This document shows, piece after piece, positions 50,057-62,169 of a DNA stretch of 64,000 nt (its first letter is position 1; every line of letters starts with the position of its first letter). This stretch comes from Cryomorphaceae bacterium (GTDB lineage Bacteria; Bacteroidota; Bacteroidia; Flavobacteriales; UBA7430), in assembly GCA_019649675.1 (NCBI GenBank), contig BOWN01000002.1, forward strand, positions 427,704-491,703, in the 5' to 3' direction. The position numbers and the translations under genes were made by a program. Below the pieces are notes generated by a model, which saw nothing but the letters and a program-made list of their open reading frames with translations, did no database searches and was not told the origin of the DNA.

Positions 50057-52442
50057 TTACGACTCTTTTCTAATTTTTAATGCATCTAACTCTATATCTT
50101 CTTCCTCGTCTAAAATATCAATCAATGGTTCTCTAAACGAACGTGTTGTAATCATTCGTTCCAAAGACAAGAGTAAGGAAGGCAACAACAACAGATTGGC
50201 CGTCATCGCAAACAAAAGGGTTACCGAAACAAGCAATCCTAAAGCAACAGTTCCACCAAAATCTGAAGCTATAAAGATAGAAAAACCAAAGAAGAGCACA
50301 ATTGAAGTGTAAAACATACTGACTCCAGTTTCTTTTAAAGCATTAATAACTGCAAGTCTAATATTCCAATGATTGGCTTTTAATTCTTGACGGTACTTAG
50401 CCAAGAAATGAATGGTATCATCGATAGAGATCCCAAAAGCAATACTAAAAACTAATATGGTAGAAGGTTTGATAGAAATATTAAAATAACCCATTAAAGC
50501 CCCAGTTAAAACTAATGGAATTAGATTGGGCAGTAAAGACACAACCACCATTCTAGAGGAAGAAAACATCCAAGCCATAAGAATCGCAATCAAGCTAATG
50601 GCCAGTAGCAAACTACTAAAGAGATTCTTAACAAGATAGGTTGTTCCTTCCAAAAACAAAACACTTGTTCCAGTAATCGATACATCATATTTTTCTGGAT
50701 TAAATATGGCATCAATTTTAGGTTTTATAGAATCTCTAAGTGCTCTCATTTGCTTGGTTCCAATATCTTTCATTCTTGCAGATATACGGGCAACACTTTT
50801 TGTACTATCAATAAAACTATTAAAAATATCGGCACTATCGCCTAATGTATTTTTAGCGTATTTAAGTATGAAATTCTTTTCTTGTGAGGATGGTAAACTA
50901 TAATAATCCGGATTACCATTGTAATATGCTTGTTTCGAAAACTTAGCTAAATCTGCAATAGAACTGGTACTCGAAATCTCAGGGTATTCAGCCAAAACAT
51001 TTTCTAACTTTTGAATTCTTTTCAAAGTAGACGATTTACTTACACCATTATTTTTATGGGTATTTACCATCACTTCAAAAGGCATAACTCCGGCGAAATT
51101 ACGTTCAAAAAAATCAAGATCTATAGCAATGGGGTCATCCTTAGGTATATCATCTACTATATTCCCTGTTGTTTCGATTTTAGAAACACCATAGAAAGCA
51201 AACACCAACAATAAAACAGTACTAAAATACACGATATTTCTATGATTTAGAACCACTTTTTCCATCCATAAGAAAGCTTATTCATCCAGGTTCTTTCTAA
51301 ATGCGACAAATGACGTTCTTTAGGTGTTGGTAAAAAACTGTAAATAGAGGGAATAATGATAAGTGAAATAAAAAACACTAATAAAATATTTATGGATGCA
51401 ACGATACCGAACTCTACCAACATTTGTGTTTGTGTAATAACAAAAGTTGCAAAACCCGCTGCCGTGGTTGCATTGGTCATAAAGGTAGCGTTCCCAACCT
51501 TTTGAATAACCCTCGTCATTGCTTTTATCTTGTTGCCATGCAACTTAAACTCATTGTGATATTTATTGAGTAGAAAGATGCAATTTGGAATACCTATTAC
51601 AATGATAAGCGGCGGAATCAATGCAGTTAAAATGGTAATTTTAAACCCTAACAACACAAGAGTTCCAATAGCCCAAACAACACCTACACCTACCACAAGC
51701 ATTGAATAAAACATTGCAGAAAATGAACGGAAAAATAAAAGCATAATAAAGGCAGTAACCCCCATAGCTAAGAAAATAAACATCTCAACCTCTGCTTTTG
51801 TTTTAACGGTACTTTTTGTCCTGATATAAGGTAAACCAGAATAATGAACATCAACATCAATTTGTTCGGCAAAAGGATTTATAACATCTTCTATTGATAA
51901 TATCAAATCAATACGAGACTCATTATCTAAGAGTTCCTTATTAAGCGTTAAAGCCATTAATGCGTCTTATTCTTATCGTTATAGAAGAGTTTTCTGTAAA
52001 AAGGAAGAGAAGCTAATTCTTTTGCAACCGCATCTACTTCTTTTTGTGTTTCATATCGCTGCGAAGTAACAGGCTTGAACTCAAAAGATTTTAAAGCCTC
52101 ATTTTTCTTCATGTTACGAGCTTGAAGTATTGATACAACTTGCTCTACACCTTCAATTTCTTTTAACTGGCCATACAAATCATAAAATGCATTATAATTT
52201 TCAAGTTGGTATAGAGAATCACACTGAAATCCAACAACCATAACATTACCCTCTTGACCAAAATGGCCTAAAAATTCTTGATATTCGATATAAATAGGGT
52301 CGTCCTCAGGCAGTAAGGGCAAAAACTCGTAAGAGTACTGAACTTGCATTGCTTTATTTGCCATAAAAATGGTGGCAAACAACAAAAAAATAAGTAAGAA
52401 TAGTTTATACCGGAGGATGAATCGAGAAATATGCGCCCACAT
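50057..52442 (-). CDS. RND/MMPL-family membrane exporter, two frameshifts
   Basis: Three pieces form a transporter of about 796 residues. The N-terminal one starts [20 protein letters not shown] and includes a periplasmic loop ([20 protein letters not shown]). The middle holds the first block of transmembrane helices ([60 protein letters not shown]). The third has a second repeat ([60 protein letters not shown]). The duplicated six-helix layout and [15 protein letters not shown] motif identify a sterol-sensing/MMPL-like RND exporter; the substrate is unknown. Breaks: near 51958 CATTAATGG lacks a T, and near 51265 GGATGGAAAAAG lacks a G. It precedes rfbA by 2 bp. Confidence 0.9.
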
Positions 52443-52472
52443 ACAATTTTAATTCTATTAATTGTTTCATAT

Positions 52473-52500
52473 AAAAAGCAAGTCTATAGACTTGCTTTTT
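52473..52500. terminator. Intrinsic terminator downstream of frr
   Basis: A perfect palindrome, AAAAAGCAAGTCTA followed by its reverse complement, ends the frr transcription unit just past its stop codon and before the RND exporter start. The T run on the minus strand favours termination of frr transcripts. Confidence 0.85.
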
Positions 52501-52501
52501 A

Positions 52502-53064
52502 TTAAACTTTCATAATATCGTTTTCCTTATCTTTCAAAATAGAATCAGCTTTTGCAATATATTTATCAGTGAGTTTTTGAACCGCATCTTCAGCATCCTT
52601 CACCGAATCTTCAGGTAGTCCATCTTTTCCAAAACTTTTAACCTCATCATTAGCATCTTTCCTGGCAATTCTAATAGATACTCTACAATTCTCTGCCTCA
52701 GCTTTAGATCGTTTTACCAACTCAATGCGTCGCTCTTCAGTTAAAGGGGGAATGTTTATAATTAACATTTCACCATTATCCATTGGGCTAAAACCTAGAT
52801 TGGCATTAACTATGGCTTTATTTAATTCCATAAGCATTGCTTTTTCCCATGGCTGAACTGTTAGGGTACGTGCATCAGGCGTACCTACATTTGCACCTGT
52901 GTCAAAGGTGTCATAGTTCCATAATAATCAACTTTAACATTAGAAAGCATATGAGGGTTAGCTCTACCAGCACTTATTTTTAATAATTCAGATTCAAAAT
53001 GATTAATTGACTTAGCCATATTTTCTTCTGCACTATCAAGACAAAATTGCAGTTCTTCGTTCAT
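52502..53064 (-). CDS. frr: Ribosome recycling factor, single frameshift
   Basis: Frr splits post-termination ribosomes together with EF-G. The start at 53064 overlaps the pyrH stop as ATGA. The N-terminal part reads [55 protein letters not shown]; the frame breaks near 52903 where CAGGTGCAAATG should be CAGGTTGCAAATG. The rest reads [60 protein letters not shown], and ends [16 protein letters not shown]. The repaired length is about 187 residues, normal for Frr. Because frr is essential in bacteria, the missing base is almost certainly a sequence error. Confidence 0.95.
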
Positions 53065-53786
53065 ATTATATATTTTTTCTTAAAATTAACTAAAGTTCCA
53101 ACCTCTTTACCATTAACAACATTACATAAATTTCCAGGAGTATTCATATTAAATACCATAATTGGTAATTTATTTTCATTACATAACGTAAACGCAGTCA
53201 TATCCATTACATTAAGACCTTTTTTGTATACCTCATCAAAAGTAATTGTATCATATTTAGTAGCAGAAGTATCTTTTTCAGGATCTGCAGTATAAATACC
53301 ATCTACACGAGTACCTTTTAATATCACATCTGCCTCAACTTCGATAGCTCTGAGCGTGGCAGCAGTATCTGTTGTAAAATAAGGATTACCTGTTCCAGCA
53401 GAAAATATAACAACTCTTCCTTTTTCAAGATGACGTACTGCACGACGACGGATAAAAGGTTCTGCAATTTCATCCATCTTAATGGCAGACATTAAGCGAG
53501 TCTTCACATCAATATTTTCGAGTGACGATTGTAAAGCTAAGCCATTAATTACCGTGGCAAGCATACCCATGTAATCACCTTGAACACGGTCCATACCACT
53601 GTTTGCAGCTTGGACACCACGAAAAATATTGCCACCGCCAATTACAATTGCAACCTGACAACCCATGTTTACAACGGTTTGAATATCTTTTGCATATTCA
53701 GCTATTTTTTCAGGAGCAATACCATACTCTCCATCTCCCATTAAGGCTTCACCACTAAGCTTAAGAAGTATTCTTTTGTATTTCAT
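53061..53786 (-). CDS. pyrH: UMP kinase
   Basis: PyrH phosphorylates UMP to UDP for nucleotide synthesis. From the ATG at 53786 ([20 protein letters not shown]) the product is 241 residues; an upstream in-frame start at 53807 adds residues not expected for the family. Conserved segments are [80 protein letters not shown], and [17 protein letters not shown]-like residues near the end ([20 protein letters not shown]). It belongs to the amino-acid-kinase fold, hexameric bacterial type. It overlaps frr by 4 bases and is separated from tsf by a terminator. Confidence 0.97.
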   Translation of the reverse strand: MKYKRILLKLSGEALMGDGEYGIAPEKIAEYAKDIQTVVNMGCQVAIVIGGGNIFRGVQAANSGMDRVQGDYMGMLATVINGLALQSSLENIDVKTRLMSAIKMDEIAEPFIRRRAVRHLEKGRVVIFSAGTGNPYFTTDTAATLRAIEVEADVILKGTRVDGIYTADPEKDTSATKYDTITFDEVYKKGLNVMDMTAFTLCNENKLPIMVFNMNTPGNLCNVVNGKEVGTLVNFKKKYII

Positions 53787-53861
53787 TTGGAATAAATTGT
53801 TTCTCAAAGATAGATAAATCAGTGAAAGAAATAATGAACAAGCACAGAAGTTTTGAACACA

Positions 53862-53891
53862 AAAAAACCACTCATATCTGAGTGGTTTTTT
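53862..53891. terminator. Intrinsic terminator between tsf and pyrH
   Basis: AAAAAACCACTCA pairs perfectly with TGAGTGGTTTTTT across a 4-base loop. It lies just downstream of the tsf stop, ending the rplM-rpsI-rpsB-tsf unit, so pyrH-frr probably has its own promoter or depends on read-through. Confidence 0.85.
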
Positions 53892-53912
53892 AATTCTTTA
53901 CTTAAAAATGGA

Positions 53913-54875
53913 TTAACCTAAGGCTACTCTTTTAAAATCAGAAACAGCTACATCTCCATATGAAGCAATATAGCTTGCAACATTCTGCTGTTCATCTTTG
54001 ATATAGTCTTGATCTAAGAGACACATCTCTTGGTCAAGTGTGGTATTATCAGAAATGAAACGCGTTAACTTTCCAGGAACAATTTTATCCCAAATTTTTT
54101 CTGGCTTCCCTTCTGCTTTTAATTGTGCTTCAATATCAGACTTTGCTTTTGCTATTACTTCATCTGTTAATTGAGACATTGAAATATATTTTGGTACATT
54201 TTTAAGTGTTTTACCCAATCTAGACAACTCAATATTTTCTTTTTCAATCACAGCAATGCGGGCTTCGGTTTCAGAAGCTACAAAAGCATCATCAAAATCT
54301 TTGTAAGACAATGTTGTTGCACCCATTGAAGCTACTTGCATTGATAAATCTTTAGCCAACACTTCTGCATTATCAACAACATTATTTAATCCAACTAAAA
54401 CAGCAATTTTAGAGCCGTGTGTGTAAGAACCTACAAATTTAGCTTCAACTTTCTCAAAACCTTTGATTTCTATTTTCTCACCAATCACACCAGATTGCTC
54501 AACTAATTTTTCGACAACCGTCATTCCATCAAAATCTGCTGCTAAAAAAGCATCTTTATTGGGTTGACCAAGTGCGATATCAGCTAAATCTGATGCCAAT
54601 GCCTTAAACGATTCATTAATGGCAACAAAATCTGTTTCACAGGCTAAAACAATAGCAACACCAACAGTCTTGTCTGCATTAATTTTTGTTAAAGCAACAC
54701 CTTCTGATGCATCACGGTCGGCACGTTTAGCTGCAATTTTTTGACCTTTCTTACGAAGAACATCTACAGCTGCTTCAAAATCACCTTCAGCCTCTACAAG
54801 AGCCTTCTTGCAATCCATCATTCCAGCACCTGTCTGCTTTCTTAATTTATTTACTTCTGCGGCAGTAATTTTCAT
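53913..54875 (-). CDS. tsf: Elongation factor Ts
   Basis: EF-Ts exchanges GDP for GTP on EF-Tu. The 320-residue product has the N-terminal UBA-like signature VNKLRKQTGAGMMDCKKALV, EAEGDFEAAVDVLRKKGQKI, the core motif ACETDFVAINESFKALASDL, and paired dimerisation-like domains (GSYTHGSKIAVLVGLNNVVD; AKDLSMQVASMGATTLSYKD). It ends DQDYIKDEQQNVASYIASYG, VAVSDFKRVALG. The length fits the longer Bacteroidota form. It follows rpsB by 21 bp, the usual rpsB-tsf arrangement. Confidence 0.97.
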   Translation of the reverse strand: MKITAAEVNKLRKQTGAGMMDCKKALVEAEGDFEAAVDVLRKKGQKIAAKRADRDASEGVALTKINADKTVGVAIVLACETDFVAINESFKALASDLADIALGQPNKDAFLAADFDGMTVVEKLVEQSGVIGEKIEIKGFEKVEAKFVGSYTHGSKIAVLVGLNNVVDNAEVLAKDLSMQVASMGATTLSYKDFDDAFVASETEARIAVIEKENIELSRLGKTLKNVPKYISMSQLTDEVIAKAKSDIEAQLKAEGKPEKIWDKIVPGKLTRFISDNTTLDQEMCLLDQDYIKDEQQNVASYIASYGDVAVSDFKRVALG

Positions 54876-54896
54876 AACTTGATAAATTATTTAAAA

Positions 54897-55697
54897 TTAT
54901 TCAGCTTTTGTTGACTTTTTTTTCTTAGGCTTATCAGATTCAGTTGTCTTTTCGGATTTAACTTCGTCTTTAACAGGTTCGTCTTTCCTAGTAGCAGCTT
55001 GAACCTCTTTTTCCTTCTTGCGATCACTCAAACCTTCTTTAACGCTAGCAGTGATAACATCAATTATAGCTGTGATAGACTTAGATGCATCATCGTTAGC
55101 TGGTATAGGAAAATCTACTAAATCAGGGTCCGAATTGGTATCTACAATAGCGAACGTAGGAATTCCTAACTTCTTTGCTTCTAAGATTGCAATTGACTCA
55201 CGCATCACATCAACAACAAACAAAGCTGCTGGTAAACGTGACATGTCAGAAATTGAGCCTAAGTTTTTTTCAAGCTTAGCTCTCTGACGATCAATTTGTA
55301 GACGTTCTCTTTTAGAAAGAACCATAAAAGTCCCGTCAGACTTCATTTTGTCAATAGCAGACATTTTCTTAACAGCTTTACGAATGGTAACGAAATTTGT
55401 CAGCATCCCACCTGGCCAGCGCTCAGTAATATATGGCATATTTACATCATTTGCTGCATTTGCAACAATGTCTTTAGCCTGCTTTTTAGTTGCAACATAC
55501 ATGATTTTTCTTCCCGAACGGGCAATTTTTTTCATGGCTTCTGCAGCTTCATTAAGCTTAGCAACTGTTTTGTTAAGATCGATAATGTGGATTCCGTTGC
55601 GTTCCATAAAAATATAAGGCGCCATATTTGGATTCCATTTACGCGTAAGGTGACCGAAATGCGCACCTGCGTCTAAGAGTTCTTTAACTTCAATCAT
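54897..55697 (-). CDS. rpsB: 30S ribosomal protein S2
   Basis: The 266-residue product has the S2 landmarks VKELLDAGAHFGHLTRKWNP, MAPYIFMERNGIHIIDLNKT, MYVATKKQAKDIVANAANDV, MPYITERWPGGMLTNFVTIR, and LFVVDVMRESIAILEAKKLG, IPTFAIVDTNSDPDLVDFPI, PANDDASKSITAIIDVITAS. The last 40 residues are a highly charged Lys/Glu-rich extension (KSEKTTESDKPKKKKSTKAE), common in Bacteroidota S2. It lies 92 bp after rpsI. Confidence 0.97.
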   Translation of the reverse strand: MIEVKELLDAGAHFGHLTRKWNPNMAPYIFMERNGIHIIDLNKTVAKLNEAAEAMKKIARSGRKIMYVATKKQAKDIVANAANDVNMPYITERWPGGMLTNFVTIRKAVKKMSAIDKMKSDGTFMVLSKRERLQIDRQRAKLEKNLGSISDMSRLPAALFVVDVMRESIAILEAKKLGIPTFAIVDTNSDPDLVDFPIPANDDASKSITAIIDVITASVKEGLSDRKKEKEVQAATRKDEPVKDEVKSEKTTESDKPKKKKSTKAE

Positions 55698-55789
55698 TTG
55701 AATTTTTTGTTTACTTTCTTTTTACGTTTTTTTTCGCAATCGTTAAGTAATGCCAAAGCAGTCTTAACAATTTAGATACTAAACCAATA

Positions 55790-56176
55790 TTAACGTTTAG
55801 AGAACTGGAATTTCTTACGAGCTTTCTTTTGTCCTGGTTTCTTACGCTCTACCATTCTTGGATCACGCGTTAGTAATCCTTCTGGTTTCAACACTAAACG
55901 GTGATCAGGGTTCAATTTCACCAAAGCACGAGAGATACCCAAACGAATTGCTTCTGCCTGGCCGGTTATACCTCCACCTTCTACGTTTACTTTAATATCA
56001 TATTGACCTTCGACACCGGCCAAACCTTGAGCTTGCTCAAGTTTGAATTGTAGCGTAGCTGTAGAGAAATAATCTTTAACGTCTCTACCGTTTACTGTAA
56101 TAGCTCCTTTACCATCTGAAAGGTAAACGCGAGCTACCGCTTTTTTTCTTCTACCGATTGTGTGAACAACTTCCAT
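55790..56176 (-). CDS. rpsI: 30S ribosomal protein S9
   Basis: The 128-residue product has HTIGRRKKAVARVYLSDGKG, ITVNGRDVKDYFSTATLQFK, NVEGGGITGQAEAIRLGISR, ALVKLNPDHRLVLKPEGLLT, and the basic tail RDPRMVERKKPGQKKARKKF ending QFSKR, which reaches the P-site tRNA in the ribosome. Full length and intact. It follows rplM with a 1-base gap. Confidence 0.98.
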   Translation of the reverse strand: MEVVHTIGRRKKAVARVYLSDGKGAITVNGRDVKDYFSTATLQFKLEQAQGLAGVEGQYDIKVNVEGGGITGQAEAIRLGISRALVKLNPDHRLVLKPEGLLTRDPRMVERKKPGQKKARKKFQFSKR

Positions 56177-56177
56177 C

Positions 56178-56633
56178 TTATTTGATATCTTTTAAGTTGA
56201 TTAATTTTGGCTTTTGAGCGTCCATTCCGTGTACATCGCCAACGAATACACGTAAATTTCTGTTCAATGCAGCTCCTAATTTGTTTTTAGGAAGCATACC
56301 ATAAACAGCCTTGGTTACAAGACGTGTTGGATCCTTCTCAAAAACCTCTCTTGCTGTTGCGTTACGTTGACCTCCAGGATAACCTGTGTGTCTTACGTAT
56401 TCTTTAGCTTCCCATTTGTTGCCAGTTAAAACAATCTTTTCAGCGTTAATCACAATCACGTTATCTCCACAATCTACGTGTGGTGTGTAACTTGGCTTGT
56501 GTTTTCCACGAATCAAAAATGCAACCTTAGAAGCCATACGCCCCAACGACTGACCTTCAGCATCCACCAATAACCATTCTTTTTGAACAGTTTGCGCGTT
56601 GGCTGAAACAGTTTTGTAGCTTAATGTACTCAC
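56178..56633 (-). CDS. rplM: 50S ribosomal protein L13
   Basis: The 151-residue product shows the L13 signatures VQKEWLLVDAEGQSLGRMAS, VAFLIRGKHKPSYTPHVDCG, DNVIVINAEKIVLTGNKWEA, and the conserved core GYPGGQRNATAREVFEKDPT, VYGMLPKNKLGAALNRNLRV. It binds 23S rRNA early in 50S assembly. First gene of the rplM-rpsI-rpsB-tsf group, preceded by a TAACTTTG box at 56702-56709. Confidence 0.98.
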   Translation of the reverse strand: MSTLSYKTVSANAQTVQKEWLLVDAEGQSLGRMASKVAFLIRGKHKPSYTPHVDCGDNVIVINAEKIVLTGNKWEAKEYVRHTGYPGGQRNATAREVFEKDPTRLVTKAVYGMLPKNKLGAALNRNLRVFVGDVHGMDAQKPKLINLKDIK

Positions 56634-56701
56634 CTTTTAATTATTTAGGTTAATTAATTTTTCCCTATGAATGGACATACCATGCCCATAAAAACGGACG
56701 G

Positions 56702-56709
56702 CAAAGTTA
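56702..56709 (-). promoter_or_regulatory. Candidate -7 box of the rplM ribosomal-protein promoter
   Basis: The minus strand reads TAACTTTGCC, an exact TAnnTTTG match about 69 bases before the rplM ATG. A TTG lies upstream after a spacer of only 13 bases, ten of them A. The usual spacer is nearer 19, so an undercalled A run could explain the short distance. Confidence 0.5.
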
Positions 56710-56814
56710 ATTTTTTTTTTCACAAATAACCACCTTGCCTTCATTATCTTTTTCAAGTTTTAAAACCATCTAAAAAGACCTTAATTAAAGCCCTAATAAT
56801 CTTGTTTTAAAATT

Positions 56815-57972
56815 TTAGATAACACCGAGTTCTCGTCCCACTTTTGTAAAGGCTAAGATAGCTTTTTCAATATCGCTGAACTGTGTGCAGCAGAAGCTGA
56901 ACACGAATACGAGCTAAACCTTTTGGAACGACAGGATAAAAGAAACCAATTACTAAATGCCTCTTCGAGCAACCTGTTTGCAAAACGTTGAGACAATTCT
57001 GCTCGTAAAACTTTACAGGAACAATAGCGTGCTCACCCGGTCTTAAATCAAAACCGGAAACTTCCATACCCAATCTAAATTGCTTTGCATTGGCTTCTAA
57101 CTTATCTCTAAGTTCGGTTAAAGAGGACAGTAAATCGATTACCTTATTGGCTGCCCCCACAATAGAAGGTGCTAAAGAATTCGAAAACAAATAAGGGCGC
57201 GAACGCTGACGTAAAATATCTATAATTTCTTTTTGCAGAAGTAAATCCGCCCATGGCACCACCTAAGCTTTTCCTAAAGTACCAGTAATAATATCTACAC
57301 GACCCATCACATTGCATGCTCATGTGTACCTCTTCCTGTTTTTCCAACAAAACCTGTTGCATGGCAATCGTCTACCATAACCATGGCTCATACTTCTCTG
57401 CCAAATCACAAATCTGATCTAGCTTAGCAATGAAACCATCCATAGAGAAACCCCATCGGTAACAATCATTCTATACCGCGCAGACTGGCTTCTTAGCTCT
57501 TCAAGATCTTGCATTTTGCTGTTTTTATATCGATAGCGCTTTGCTTTACAAAGGCGAACCCATCAATAATAGAAGCATGATTAAGCTCATCAGAAATGAT
57601 GGCATCTTGGTCGGTGAGCAAGGCTCAAAAACACCACCATTGGCATCAAAAGCTGCTGCATAAAAATGGGTCCTCCATCCCTAAAAAGAAGACAATTTGG
57701 CTTCTAATGTCTTATGAATATCTTGAGTTCCCAAATAAAACGCACAGATGACATTCCGAAACCTGGGAATCCAGCACATCTTTTGAAGCCGGGAATCATC
57801 TCAGGATGAGAAGACAAACCCAAATAATTATTAGACAAAAATTAATACCTCCAACCATCACTAACCCCAATATCGCTACCTTGGGGGTTACAATAATTCT
57901 TTCATTCTTATACAAACCTGAAGACTTGATGTCCACTAATTGTTTTTTAAATGTTCTTTGAAGCTCGCACAT
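56815..57972 (-). CDS. kbl: Glycine C-acetyltransferase (2-amino-3-ketobutyrate CoA ligase), multiply frameshifted
   Basis: Kbl is a PLP enzyme converting 2-amino-3-ketobutyrate plus CoA to glycine and acetyl-CoA in threonine breakdown. Frames on the minus strand give [20 protein letters not shown] and [10 protein letters not shown] at the start (57972), [52 protein letters not shown], the [16 protein letters not shown] region, [20 protein letters not shown] (57262-57144), [16 protein letters not shown], and an ending [13 protein letters not shown] at 56815. About 385 residues result after at least six repairs. The density of breaks (57.2-57.9 kb) is the highest in the window, alongside gdhA. 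Confidence 0.85.
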
Positions 57973-58076
57973 TTTAAATGTTTAAATGTTATAAATAACT
58001 CCCTTAAATTATAAATACAAAGATAAAAATAGTAACCCATTTAAAGTCTCATTTTCAACAATTAAAGCCATAAAAA

Positions 58077-58094
58077 AAAGCGCATTGGCGCTTT
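58077..58094 (-). terminator. Intrinsic terminator downstream of gdhA
   Basis: AAAGCGC and GCGCTTT pair across a 4-base loop and, read on the minus strand, run into eight T residues. It lies just after the gdhA stop and before kbl. Confidence 0.8.
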
Positions 58095-58116
58095 AAATTG
58101 AATTAAAAATATCTGT

Positions 58117-59451
<1,335 letters not shown>

Positions 59452-59470
59452 TTAAATTAAAAATACTATA

Positions 59471-59503
59471 CAAACGTAAAACATTTTTTTTTTAAAACAC
59501 CAA
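59471..59503 (-). promoter_or_regulatory. Promoter for gdhA
   Basis: On the minus strand a TTG (59503-59501), a 22-base spacer and TACGTTTG (59478-59471, exact TAnnTTTG match) precede the gdhA start by about 31 bases. The spacer is at the long end of the Bacteroidota range. Confidence 0.5.
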
Positions 59504-59674
59504 TTAAATTAAACAATTTAACCTATGAATTTATCTAAGTAAAAACGAAAGTAAAACGTGTAAAAAAAAACACTAATTATTTTTTTCATTTCCTTTTTAG
59601 ATGTCAGCCTATATTTAAAATATTATTATGAATGAATAAAAAGTCTATTTTTGGAATGTTTTTGATTAAATTTT

Positions 59675-62159
59675 ATGTCAAAATTATACATTAGAATACT
59701 TGTTATTATTTTACTAATTAGCTTTGCTTCACAAGCTCAATCCTTTGTCTCTGGATATATTATAGAAAAAAACTCAAACGAACCAATTTCTAATGTTTAT
59801 GTTATCACAGAAAATAACGAAGGGACATTTAGTGATTTAAATGGATTTTTTCAGCTTAATTTAAATGAAGGGAAGCACCAAATTACTTTTCAGCATGTTG
59901 CATACAAAACTACCACTAAGAATATTGAAATAAAAGCAAATCAGCGAATAGAATTGCCTGTAGAACTGATCACAAATAAAGAAGAATTAGAAACTATCGT
60001 ATTAAGTGCAGGGAAATTTAAGCAACGTATGGAAGAAATTAGTGTTTCATTGGATGTTTTTGAGGGAAACTACGTAGAAAATCAACACAATTTCAATGTA
60101 GAAAAAAACATTGCCCAAGCTCCAGGTATTCATATTATTGATGGTCAAGTAAATATAAGAGGCGGAAGTGGATGGAGCTATGGCGCAGGATCAAGAGTGT
60201 TGGTTTTACTAGATGGACTTCCTGTTGTAAACTCGACTACAGGTGCTGTCCAATGGGAATTAATTCCTGCTGAGAATATTGAACGTATCGAAATCATTAA
60301 AGGCGCTTCATCAGTACTCTTTGGCTCCTCGGCACTTAATGGATTGATAAACATTACCAGTAAAAAAGCAGAACCAAAACCCAGAACGGTTTTCTCAACA
60401 TATTATGGTATATACGATGAAGCTGATAGGGCATCCTTAAACTGGTGGACGCCTGCTGGCATTGATCTTACACAAAATGGAATCAACTTTAGTCATGCAC
60501 AAAAGAATGAAAGCATAAGTTATAATTTTGGAATCCAAGCTCACAAGAGTACGGGATATCAAGGCTACATAGACAGCACAATTAACATACAAGATACCCT
60601 TGTTGAAATCCTAAGTGTTGGTGAAGAACGCGTTAGGATGTACTTTAATACCAACATTGAATCAAAACTTATTCCTGGACTGCAATATGGTTTAAACAGC
60701 ACGTATATGCGGTTTGATGAAGCCGATGGTTTTCTTTATTTGAGCGATTCCTTTGGCTACACTCCTTTTAGTGAAGAAAATTTCTCAACCTTTAAAAGTG
60801 CTCAAACCATACTTACACCAAGTTTAACCTACAGCAACTCAAACCGAAACACAAAACACAAGCTTTTAGGACGCTATCTACAGACAAATTTCAATCCCGA
60901 CGGAAGTCAGGTACTTAATAATTACATCGCACTGTATTCCGAATATTTATTTCAAAAATTTTATTTAAACGGCACCTGGACGTCAGGTACAAACATGAAC
61001 TATTATGTTGGGCTATCAGACTTTTTTGATTTAGATCAAAAGGGAATCAATTATTCTCTTTTCACTCAATACGACCACACCCAAGGACCACTTAGATTTA
61101 GTATAGGAACGCGCTACGAACAATACAACATTAGAGATAAGAAAGAAGGACAACCGGTGGTTCGGATGGGTCTGAATTACGAGCTCAATGAATACAATTT
61201 TTTCAGAGCCTCTTTTGGACAAGGGTATCGATACCCATCGATGTACGAATTGTTTTTTATTTAGAGATGCAGGCGAAATATCAATTTACTCTAACCGAGA
61301 GCTAAAACCAGAAACAGGTTATACCGCAGAAATTGGCTACAAACACAAATGGTTTACTAAAGAGAAGTTTACCGCCTACTTTGACGTCGCTGCTTTTCAT
61401 ATGAATTATAATGATATGGTAGAATACAGCTATGGGCTTTGGGGTGACTCAACGCGACTCAACCCGCTTGGTGTTGGATTTAAACCTATTAATGTAGGTC
61501 AAACAAAAATTTCCGGACTTGACTGCTCTATTTTAACTGATGGCGATTTGGGAAGTGATTGGAAAATCAGTTCTAGACTTAGTTACACCTTCATGAATCC
61601 TAGGGCTGTAGACCCATATCTGGTTTATGACAATTACAATGATCGACTCGATAACCTGTTGCAAAACTTCTTAAATGAAGGCCTAATTGATGAAACTCTA
61701 CTTCCTTTAATTGAAGAAATAACCGCACAAGACAGCCAATTATCATTCAACTCTACAAGTTCAAACCCAGATAGCGAAACTTTAAAATACCGCTACAAAC
61801 ACATGGCCAAACTAGATTTTGAAATTTCTAGAAAAAATTGGGTATTCGGAACACACTTGCACTACAATTCATTTATGGAAAATATAGACCAACTTTTTGA
61901 AAGTGGCGCATTTAACGCGGAAGTACTAGATATTTTTACACTTGCCGATGCAAATATCTATGATATGGGTATAAAAAGATCGAGAGAACGATTAATTTCT
62001 GGAGATTTTATTGCTAATTTCAGGGTGTCTTATATCTTTACAGAAAACTTATCCGCTCAATTTTTGGTTGAAAATGCATTTAATCGAGAATACCAAATAC
62101 GTCCTGCATCCCTCGGGGCTCCAAGATTTTTTTCGCTAAAATTAACCACTGAATTCTAA
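59675..62159 (+). CDS. TonB-dependent receptor with CarboxypepD_reg-like domain, single frameshift
   Basis: A signal peptide (VIILLISFASQAQS) leads to a carboxypeptidase-regulatory-like beta domain (residues about 23-105: GYIIEKNSNEPISNVYVITE, LNEGKHQITFQHVAYKTTTK), then the plug domain (GIHIIDGQVNIRGGSGWSYG, VLLDGLPVVNSTTGAVQWEL, IEIIKGASSVLFGSSALNGL) and a 22-strand barrel region ending SLKLTTEF. The frame breaks near 61250: removing one T from a run of six restores ELFLFRDAGEISIYSNREL. About 827 residues. TonB receptors import siderophores, cobalamin, glycans or peptides; no SusD partner is adjacent, so a glycan system of the Sus type is less likely. A TATTTTTG box lies 25 bases before the ATG. 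Confidence 0.92.
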
Positions 62160-62169
62160 TACTCTTAAA

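Noticed and set aside
52890-52920. Possible programmed frameshift in frr
   Set aside because: There is no slippery heptamer or downstream structure. One added T restores the normal Frr sequence, and many neighbouring genes show the same kind of break.
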